A stretch of 19,999 nt of DNA from JACPYG01 sp964356545 (GTDB lineage Bacteria; Patescibacteriota; Minisyncoccia; Minisyncoccales; Staskawiczbacteraceae). This document shows positions 13,222-19,999 of this stretch, piece by piece. Each line of letters begins with the position of its first letter. Position 1 is the stretch's first letter. The notes under the pieces are model-generated. The model saw nothing but the letters and a program-made list of their open reading frames with translations. It searched no databases and was not told the origin of the DNA. The stretch covers positions 1-19,999 of the forward strand of contig CAYHHX010000008.1 of assembly GCA_964356545.1 (NCBI GenBank). Direction: 5' to 3'. Position numbers and translations under genes: made by a program.

Positions 13222-13521
13222 TTAATATTTTCGTTTCGGACTACCCTTTCGCCCTTCAACAAAATCCTTCTTCAAGGCTACGGAAATTAATCTTTTATAT
13301 GCAAATGATTTCCCGGAACCAGTTTTTAAATAAAGCTCAAAATCTCTTGCTTCTTTTTCTGTTTTAAATCCGCCATACCAAACTAATTGCCATGGCATAT
13401 GCGGTTTTGTAGATTTTACTTCTCCGCTATTATGTAATTCTAATCTTAATTTTAAATTATTTGTAGAGCCAAAATAAAAAATGTGAGATTTTGAACTTAG
13501 CAAAATATAGGAATAAAACAT
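13222..13521 (-). CDS. GIY-YIG nuclease-domain protein (YhbQ/UPF0213-like)
   Basis: A 99-residue protein that is one GIY-YIG domain: the first motif as SYILLSS (GIY position), FYFGSTNNLKLRLELHNSG with YFG in the YIG place (residues 16-18), R26 and H30, and a later E in KEARDFELYLKTGSGKS. Single-domain proteins of this size are common, often several per genome, in CPR bacteria; they are thought to nick DNA in repair or mobility, but most have no proven role. It sits between tRNA-Gln and a partial copy of that tRNA's 3' end. A perfect extended -10 (13527-13535) ends 5 bases before the ATG, so its mRNA is probably leaderless. Confidence 0.88.
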   Translation of the reverse strand: MFYSYILLSSKSHIFYFGSTNNLKLRLELHNSGEVKSTKPHMPWQLVWYGGFKTEKEARDFELYLKTGSGKSFAYKRLISVALKKDFVEGRKGSPKRKY

Positions 13522-13526
13522 ATTTC

Positions 13527-13535
13527 ATTATAGCA
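13527..13535 (-). promoter_or_regulatory. Perfect extended -10 promoter of the GIY-YIG gene, predicting a leaderless mRNA
   Basis: The minus strand reads TGCTATAAT, an exact TGnTATAAT. Usual spacing puts the transcription start at or within a base or two of the A of the ATG (13521). It overlaps the palindrome tagcatgcta (13531-13540). No -35 match is evident. Confidence 0.55.
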
Positions 13536-13564
13536 TGCTATTCCGTAGCCTTGGCGAAGGATAG

Positions 13565-13635
13565 CTGCGGGACTAGGATTCGAACCTAGATACGGGGCTC
13601 CAAAGGCCCCAGTCCTACCATTAGACGATCCCGCA
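13565..13635 (-). tRNA. trnQ: tRNA-Gln (anticodon UUG)
   Basis: A 71-base cloverleaf on the minus strand. Acceptor TGCGGGA/TCCCGCA starts with U1-A72 and ends in G73, the known GlnRS identity set. The D arm is GTC/GAC with TAATGGTAG, the anticodon stem GGGGC/GCCCC holds loop CTTTGGA (anticodon TTG), and the T arm is CTAGG-TTCGAAT-CCTAG. CCA is not encoded (CTAT follows). It lies between dnaX and the GIY-YIG gene, in the same direction as both. Confidence 0.96.
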
Positions 13636-13647
13636 ATAAGTATAATT

Positions 13648-14751
13648 TTACGATTCTTTGTAAGTTATGTCAATAATCGCTAATTCTAAAGGAAGTTGAG
13701 GTATTGTGGTATATTTTATTTTGTTTTCTGCTTCAATAAATAATTCCAACATATTTTGAATCTCTTTGTTATTTAAATTATCTATTTGAGACTGCATTTT
13801 TTCCATTTCTTTTTCTGAAAGAGCAGAGTTTTGTAAGTTTAAAAAATCTGGATTTATTTTTAAAAGCAAGGACTGCCTTAAATAAAAAACTAAAGTTTTA
13901 GTAAATTCTTGTAGATCAACGCCGTTGTCTACCATTGAGTTTAAGCGTAAAATCGCATCTTTAGTATTTTTTTGTAAGAGATAATCAACAAATTGTGAAA
14001 TTTGACTAACCTCGACAATCCCTAAAAGTTCTTTTACGTCGTCGATTTTTATTGTATTGGTTTTACCAGAAAAACTGATACATTTATCTAAAAGTGATTC
14101 TGCGTCGCGAAACGAGCCGCGAGAATTAAAAGCAATTAAAGATAAAACAGTGTCTTCAAATTTTATATTTTCTTTTTTAGAAATAAATTCTAATTTTTTA
14201 ATAATTTCTAAAATTTGTAATCTTTTAAAATCAAATCTTTGGCATCTTGAAATTATAGTTGGTATCATTTTATGAACTTCTGTAGTTGCTAATAAAAATA
14301 CGGCATGGCTTGGAGGTTCTTCAAGAGTTTTTAATAAAGCATTGGCGGCTGATTTACTTAACTGATGACACTCGTCAATTATGAAAATTTTGTATTTTGA
14401 TTTTACTGGAGCAAATTTAATTCCATCTATTAACTCTCTTACATCATCAACTCCAGTATGAGAAGCTGCATCAATCTCAATTAAGTCCATTGATTTTGAT
14501 TGCATAATTTCAAGACAAGAAGAACATTTGTTGCAAGGTTCAAAAGAAGATAAATCTTGGCAATTAATAGCTTTTGCGAAAAGACGAGCGATTGTTGTTT
14601 TGCCGCTACCTCGAGGCCCAGTAAACAAATAAGCATGAGAAATAGATTTCGCAGAAATTGAGTTAGTTAAAGTTTGAACAATGTGCTCTTGTCCTATCAT
14701 TTCAGAAAAACTCTGTGGCCTATATTTACGATATAAAACTAAGTTATTCAT
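13648..14751 (-). CDS. dnaX: DNA polymerase III gamma/tau subunit
   Basis: A 367-residue clamp-loader ATPase that loads the sliding clamp at replication forks. Seen are the family start NNLVLYRKYRPQSFSEMIGQ, Walker A GPRGSGKT, a four-Cys zinc module (CQDL...CNKCSSC), DEAD-like IIDECHQLSKSAANALLKTL with EEPP, sensor 1 TTEVHKMIP, and the arginine-finger SRC in IISRCQRFDF. The protein ends soon after domain III, so it corresponds to a gamma-length product; no tau C-terminal domain follows and I see no frameshift tail. I used the ATG at 14751, which gives the usual N-terminus; a TTG at 14772 would add seven residues. The stop is 12 bases before tRNA-Gln. Confidence 0.96.
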   Translation of the reverse strand: MNNLVLYRKYRPQSFSEMIGQEHIVQTLTNSISAKSISHAYLFTGPRGSGKTTIARLFAKAINCQDLSSFEPCNKCSSCLEIMQSKSMDLIEIDAASHTGVDDVRELIDGIKFAPVKSKYKIFIIDECHQLSKSAANALLKTLEEPPSHAVFLLATTEVHKMIPTIISRCQRFDFKRLQILEIIKKLEFISKKENIKFEDTVLSLIAFNSRGSFRDAESLLDKCISFSGKTNTIKIDDVKELLGIVEVSQISQFVDYLLQKNTKDAILRLNSMVDNGVDLQEFTKTLVFYLRQSLLLKINPDFLNLQNSALSEKEMEKMQSQIDNLNNKEIQNMLELFIEAENKIKYTTIPQLPLELAIIDITYKES

Positions 14752-14864
14752 AATATTATTTTCATAATTCAAAGTAATTATGTTAGACTATCATAAAAAT
14801 TTTACTTTGAAAAGAAATGACAAATTGAATAATTCTTGATAGCATATATTAATAACTAGAATAA

Positions 14865-15487
14865 ATGAATAAATTTATAGGAGACCTAAAATTATTTCTT
14901 GAAAAAATTGACCATTACAGAGATAAAATTCTGTTTTTATTTATTAAGCCATATTGGCCCAACAGAATTACGCCAAATAAAATAACAACTGTAAGAATTA
15001 TTATTGGGATTTTGCTATTTACTTTGTTATTTTTTTTCAAAATAGAAAATAAGATTTTAATCATATCCCTCTTTTTCTTTGGAGTGCTAACCGACCTTTT
15101 AGATGGTTCGGTTGCCAGAGGGAAAAATATGGTTACTGAATTAGGTGCCATGTTAGACCCAGTGGCCGATAGAATAATAATTATAACTATAGCTGTTTAT
15201 AGTTTATTTGGGCCTCATAAGTGGTTGCTTTTAATTTTACTTTTAATAGAAATTGTTAATCTTTTTGTTTCAATATATTACAAAACTAAAAAAGTATATC
15301 TTGAATCAAATATTTTTGGTAAAACTAAAATGGTTACGCAGTCATTAGTTTTTGTGGCGATATTATTTGTTTGGCCAAATCCCCCACACCAGTTTTTTAT
15401 AAATATTTTATGGCTTTCGGCTGTTTTTGCTATTTTAAGTATTATTTCTAAAACATTAGAAATTCATCCAGTTAAAAAAATAAAAAT

Positions 15488-15491
<4 letters not shown>
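14865..15491 (+). CDS. CDP-alcohol phosphatidyltransferase (PgsA-like)
   Basis: A 208-residue membrane enzyme of phospholipid synthesis. The family signature is complete: DLLDGSVARGKNMVTELGAM followed by LDPVAD, giving D77, D80, G81, A84, R85, G94, D98 and D102. About five or six hydrophobic helices surround it. The family joins a CDP-diacylglycerol or similar donor to an alcohol such as glycerol-3-phosphate; PgsA is the commonest bacterial member but the acceptor is not certain. The gene starts a plus-strand run and its stop overlaps the cysS start as ATGA. It is divergent from dnaX with 113 bases between starts, in which I find no convincing -35/-10 pair. Confidence 0.9.
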
Positions 15492-16903
<1,412 letters not shown>

Positions 16904-16929
16904 AATAATTTTTTAATATACAGTACTAT

Positions 16930-18300
16930 ATGGTAAATAAAAACGAACTACCAGATAAACTTCCTCCACAAAATACAGAAGCAGAACAAAGTCTGTTGGG
17001 TTGTTTAATGTTAGATAAAGACGCCATTGTTAAAATAGTTGACTCTATAATAGCCGAAGATTTTTATAAAAATATACACCAAGAAATTTATCAAGTCATG
17101 GTTGACCTTTATGGAAAATCTGAACCAATTGATATTCTTTCGGTGTCGGCTAGATTAAGAGAAAAACAAAAACTTGAACAAATAGGTGGTCTCGCCTACA
17201 TTACTTCTCTTATAAACTCTGTCCCCACTGCTACTCATGTTTCAAATTATGCTAAGATAGTTAGACAAAAAAAGATTTTAAGAGATTTAATTTCAGCCTC
17301 TCATGAAATAGGTCTTTCGGCTTTTGATGAAGCACAAGAAGTTGATATTTTACTAGATAAAGCTGAAAAAACAGTTTTTAGTATTGGTCAAAGGTCTCTT
17401 ACTCAGGCCTTTACTCCAATAAAAGAGATATTATCAGATACTTTTGAAAGAATTGACGAACTTTCAAAGCATCAAGGTAAATTAAGAGGCATACCAACCG
17501 GATTTAATGATTTAGACAAAATTTTAGCAGGACTTCAAAGCTCTGATTTAATTGTTTTAGCCGCAAGGCCATCTATGGGTAAGTCTTCATTTGCCTTAGA
17601 TATTGCTAGGCATGTGGCAGTTTTTGAAAACAAAACTGTTGGGCTTTTCAGTCTAGAAATGTCAAAAGACCAATTAGGAGATAAATTAATTTCTAGTCAA
17701 GCAAATGTTAACTTATGGAATATAAGAAATGGTAAACTGCAAGACGGTTCAGGAGATAATGATTATTCTAGAATTCAGCACGCCATAGGAACTTTATCTG
17801 AAGCGCCAATTTATATTGATGACGCAGGTTCTGTAAATATACTGCAAATGAGAGCTATGGCAAGAAGATTACAAGCCACAAAAGGTCTTGATTTATTAAT
17901 CATTGATTATTTACAATTAATGGAACCTATTAATAAATTTCATAGCTCTGTGCAACAAGTTACAGAAATCTCAAGGGCATTAAAAACTCTAGCCAAGGAA
18001 TTAAATGTTCCTGTTTTAGCTTTGTCTCAGTTGTCTCGTGCCGTTGAATCGCGTGTTCCACAAATACCAAGATTAGCTGACCTAAGAGAATCGGGTGCTA
18101 TTGAACAAGATGCCGATGTAGTTTTATTTATCTATAGAGAAGATAGATATAATGAAAATAGTCTAAAAAAGAATATCGCCGAAATTTTAATTGCTAAACA
18201 TAGAAATGGTCCCCTGGGAAAGGTTGAGCTATATTTTGACGAACAAAGAGTAAGTTTTAGAAATTTAGACAAAGGAGAATATTACTCTGAGGTGACCTAA
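16930..18300 (+). CDS. dnaB: Replicative DNA helicase DnaB
   Basis: A 456-residue hexameric 5'-3' helicase. The N-terminal domain starts with the standard LPPQNTEAEQSLLGCLMLD (11-29) and a GGLAYITSLINSVPTATHV block; the linker leads to the RecA-like domain with GIPTGFNDLDKILAGL, Walker A RPSMGKSS (213-220), Walker B LLIIDYLQLM, ALSQLSRAVESR, and the arginine-finger region LRESGAIEQDADVVLFIYRE. No intein or insertion interrupts it. It lies 26 bases behind cysS and 20 bases before recR, which suggests one transcript. Confidence 0.97.
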   Translation: MVNKNELPDKLPPQNTEAEQSLLGCLMLDKDAIVKIVDSIIAEDFYKNIHQEIYQVMVDLYGKSEPIDILSVSARLREKQKLEQIGGLAYITSLINSVPTATHVSNYAKIVRQKKILRDLISASHEIGLSAFDEAQEVDILLDKAEKTVFSIGQRSLTQAFTPIKEILSDTFERIDELSKHQGKLRGIPTGFNDLDKILAGLQSSDLIVLAARPSMGKSSFALDIARHVAVFENKTVGLFSLEMSKDQLGDKLISSQANVNLWNIRNGKLQDGSGDNDYSRIQHAIGTLSEAPIYIDDAGSVNILQMRAMARRLQATKGLDLLIIDYLQLMEPINKFHSSVQQVTEISRALKTLAKELNVPVLALSQLSRAVESRVPQIPRLADLRESGAIEQDADVVLFIYREDRYNENSLKKNIAEILIAKHRNGPLGKVELYFDEQRVSFRNLDKGEYYSEVT

Positions 18301-18320
18301 TTAAAAATTATATCTTATAT

Positions 18321-18968
18321 ATGGCAGATTCAATTAAAAAACTTATTGAGTTATTTTCTAAATTTCCTACGATTGGCCCTAGAACTGCTGGTCGTTTTGT
18401 TTTTTATTTAATGAAGTTGCCAAAAGATAAAATTGACGAACTACTAAACTCTATTGAAGAATTAAAAAATAAAATAAAGTTTTGTAGTTTTTGTTTTAAT
18501 CCTTTTGAGCTCTTTGACTCGACTCAGGATAAATTATGTCTTATTTGTAAAAACCCTCTAAGAAATAGACAACTACTTTGTGTTGTTGAAAAAGAAACTG
18601 ATTTAATATCAATTGAAAACACAAAAAAATACAATGGCTTATATTTTATATTAGGCGGTACAATTGCCACTATGAAAAAAAATGATATTAGTAGTTTAAG
18701 AATTCAAGAATTTTTAGATAGAATTAAAACACCAAATAAATTCATAGAAATTATAATCGCTACAAACCCAACGCCTGAGGGCAAAGCAACATCTATGCTA
18801 ATTGAAAGAGCTTTAAAAGAATTACTACAATCTCAGACTTTTTCCGCCAAAGGCGGACCAGCCCCTGGCTGGAAAATTACTCATTTAGCTCAAGGTTTGC
18901 CGGTTGGCGGTGAATTAGAATATGCAGACGAAGAAACTTTGGAATCAGCTTTTGAAGGAAGAAGGTAA
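18321..18968 (+). CDS. recR: Recombination mediator RecR, carrying a 10-residue in-frame insertion
   Basis: A 215-residue RecFOR-pathway protein that helps load RecA on gapped DNA. Helix-hairpin-helix FPTIGPRTAGR (15-25), a zinc finger with C55, C58, C73, C76, then the Toprim domain with VVEKETDL (88-95), ATNPTPEGKAT (147-157) and HLAQGLPVGGELEYADEETL (188-207). Residues 175-184 (SAKGGPAPGW) do not belong to the family: they are encoded exactly by a G+C-rich twin hairpin inserted between the Toprim helix LLQSQ and the strand KITHLAQG, lengthening a surface loop. The ends of the protein are complete, so it is probably active. It is followed by a strong terminator. Confidence 0.96.
   Translation: MADSIKKLIELFSKFPTIGPRTAGRFVFYLMKLPKDKIDELLNSIEELKNKIKFCSFCFNPFELFDSTQDKLCLICKNPLRNRQLLCVVEKETDLISIENTKKYNGLYFILGGTIATMKKNDISSLRIQEFLDRIKTPNKFIEIIIATNPTPEGKATSMLIERALKELLQSQTFSAKGGPAPGWKITHLAQGLPVGGELEYADEETLESAFEGRR
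18843..18872. repeat. 30-base twin-hairpin element inserted in recR
   Basis: Two abutting perfect hairpins: tccgcc-aaa-ggcgga (18843-18857) and ccagcc-cct-ggctgg (18858-18872). Length 30 keeps the reading frame. 22 of 30 bases are G or C, against a very AT-rich gene. This looks like a REP-like palindromic repeat that has entered a coding region. Confidence 0.8.
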
Positions 18969-18988
18969 TAAAAATTATTTATACAAAC

Positions 18989-19015
18989 AAAAAGACGTTT
19001 TATGAACGTCTTTTT
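18989..19015. terminator. Bidirectional intrinsic terminator
   Basis: An 11-bp stem aaaaagacgtt / aacgtcttttt with loop ttatg and T-runs on both strands. It ends the plus-strand recR transcript and the convergent minus-strand surface-protein transcript. Confidence 0.88.
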
Positions 19016-19028
19016 ATTTGTATTTATT

Positions 19029-19999
19029 TTAATTTAAATTTTCTTTTGTTTTTATTTTGGCAATTTTTAATTTTAACTCTTTGCCCACAACATAATTTCT
19101 ATGTTTTATTCTACGCAAATCAATCCACTTGGTAAAACTTAAAATTCCAGATTTAAACAGCCAAATTCCGACTAAAGCAATTACTAAGGGTAAAAAGAAT
19201 GAATCAATTAAAAAGTTATTTGTAAAACCAGTTGGAACATTGGTTGCTCCTAATACTTGTCCTAATTGAAAGGTCATATTTTGACCGTAAACTATTTGGC
19301 CATTAGAATTTTGGGCGACTGCCCTAAAATGATAAACAGATCCAGGAGATAATTCTGCGATATGTTGGTCAAAAGATCCTGTGTAGTTTATAGTTTTATG
19401 ATTTGTTTCGTATCCATACGATGGTGTAGTTCCCCACTGAAACCAGACATAGTTTGTACTATTAGTACTTATTCCAGAAATATAGCCATTTAAAGTTGCT
19501 TGATTATTATATGCATTAGTGGCTAAGTTAGTTTGTACTGTAATATAATTTTGTTGTGTAGAACAACTGCCATTAGAGCAGGTCTGGTTATAGTTACAGG
19601 TCTGTATTAAACCTTGCTGGTTACCGCAAGAATCATACCAAAAAACGGCATTTCCAACGCATCTTTGTGTTGCATTTTGAGTACAATTTTGGCCCAAATT
19701 TATTGACTTGTTAGCATTTTGAATTTGATTACCAGATGTAACTAATAAATAAGCCGTATATGTGCCAGATTGAGGAAAAGAAGTAAAACAATTAACATTA
19801 GAGCCTACACAAGCTCCTGTCCATGAATATGTATAGTTTCCTGTTCCACCTGTAACTGACGAAGTAAATGTTACTGATTGATTAATTTGTGGTGAATTAG
19901 GGTAAACTGAAATCGTAACAAATAAATCATTTTGCTGTGTAGAGCAACTGCCATTAGAACAAGTCTGATTACCTAAACATGTTGTCTTTAACTGAGGAG
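19029..19999 (-). CDS. Large cell-surface protein, C-terminal part (PKD-like, Cys-rich repeats, Fn3-like, membrane anchor); cut by window end
   Basis: The frame is open to the window end with no stop, so the gene is a C-terminal fragment of at least 320 residues; an internal TTG at 19697 is not the start. In order: a Cys-rich repeat with NQTCSNGSCSTQQN, a PKD-like domain (QINQSVTFTSSVTGGTGNYT, then SWTGACVG), a second Cys-rich stretch ending in the same NQTCSNGSCSTQQN, an Fn3-like domain (TLNGYISG, VWFQWGTTPSYGY, LSPGSVYHFRAVAQNSNGQ), a linker LGATNVPTG, one membrane helix (about 23 residues, FLIDSFFLPLVIALVGIWLF) and a basic cytoplasmic tail. Such architectures are common on the surface of CPR cells and are thought to act in adhesion or host contact; ligand unknown. 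Confidence 0.85.
   Translation of the reverse strand, partial: PQLKTTCLGNQTCSNGSCSTQQNDLFVTISVYPNSPQINQSVTFTSSVTGGTGNYTYSWTGACVGSNVNCFTSFPQSGTYTAYLLVTSGNQIQNANKSINLGQNCTQNATQRCVGNAVFWYDSCGNQQGLIQTCNYNQTCSNGSCSTQQNYITVQTNLATNAYNNQATLNGYISGISTNSTNYVWFQWGTTPSYGYETNHKTINYTGSFDQHIAELSPGSVYHFRAVAQNSNGQIVYGQNMTFQLGQVLGATNVPTGFTNNFLIDSFFLPLVIALVGIWLFKSGILSFTKWIDLRRIKHRNYVVGKELKLKIAKIKTKENLN
19549..19590 (-). repeat. 42-base coding direct repeat, copy A
   Basis: Matches 19930-19971 at 37 of 42 positions; the differences are synonymous, leaving the peptide NQTCSNGSCSTQQN unchanged. Confidence 0.8.
19930..19971 (-). repeat. 42-base coding direct repeat, copy B
   Basis: Partner of 19549-19590 in the same reading frame, one PKD-plus-Cys module apart (381 bases). 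It suggests domain duplication within the surface protein. Confidence 0.8.

Noticed and set aside
13565..13635. A CRISPR array or repeat cluster around the tRNA
   Set aside because: The repeated segments are only 10-14 bases, occur twice, and are explained by the tRNA end; no regular spacers exist here or elsewhere in the window.
14752..14772. TTG start for dnaX
   Set aside because: The ATG at 14751 gives the standard DnaX N-terminus (LYRKYRP close to the start); the extra seven residues have no family support.
16904..16929. A regulatory element or promoter between cysS and dnaB
   Set aside because: The 26-base gap is plain AT-rich sequence with no paired boxes or ribosome site.
17521..18200. 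An intein or insertion in DnaB
   Set aside because: Walker A, Walker B and arginine-finger regions follow each other at normal spacing with no extra segment.
19029..19697. Treating the surface protein as a complete 222-residue gene starting at TTG 19697
   Set aside because: The frame continues without a stop to 19999 and the upstream part encodes PKD-like and Cys-rich modules, so the TTG is an internal Leu codon.

Overview
The window looks like a chromosomal piece of a low-G+C bacterium with a streamlined genome, most probably a member of the Patescibacteria/CPR (Parcubacteria-like). The signs are AT-rich sequence, few Shine-Dalgarno sites, many ATGA stop/start overlaps, small accessory nucleases (GIY-YIG next to a tRNA, DUF2779-type), a CysRS with an Asp in a zinc-ligand position, and a large surface protein with PKD/Fn3-like domains. 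TGA acts as a normal stop (for example in the HAD and CDP-alcohol phosphotransferase genes), so the standard bacterial code applies. The lineage is an inference from gene content, not from a marker phylogeny.

Layout. 1-3435 (minus): a tightly coupled run reading ASCH/DUF3850 protein, membrane-anchored thermonuclease, two-domain DUF2779 nuclease, HAD phosphatase, Pif1 helicase (cut by the window start); three of the junctions are overlaps or gaps of 4 bases. 3436-3848: gene-poor spacer with an inverted repeat, a terminator and a possible 27-residue basic peptide. 3849-6107 (minus): DrrA/DrrB-type ABC exporter with an SDR oxidoreductase behind it. 6219-7203: a small two-helix membrane protein with an excellent sigma70-type promoter, and a plus-strand ferric-reductase-like heme membrane protein. 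7218-10679 (minus): a metal-response operon led by a CsoR/RcnR-family repressor, then two small membrane proteins (one Met-rich), a multicopper oxidase with a Met-rich segment, a cupin and a stand-alone GAF protein; it is visibly richer in G+C than its surroundings.

10744-13577: an accessory block next to tRNA-Gln. It holds a PD-(D/E)XK-like nuclease, a protein with a HEPN-like R-x5-H motif, a 2H phosphoesterase and a GIY-YIG nuclease. A 16-base motif recurs at every gene boundary of the first three genes and brackets an 87-base imperfect hairpin at the end, so the three genes look like repeat-bounded modules. This is the most promising candidate for an undescribed system here.

13648-18968: housekeeping replication, repair and translation genes: dnaX (minus), then plus-strand CDP-alcohol phosphatidyltransferase, cysS, dnaB and recR. 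recR carries an in-frame 30-base, G+C-rich twin hairpin encoding ten extra residues. A bidirectional terminator separates recR from a convergent surface protein (19029 to the window end) with Cys-rich repeats, a PKD-like and an Fn3-like domain, and a C-terminal membrane anchor.
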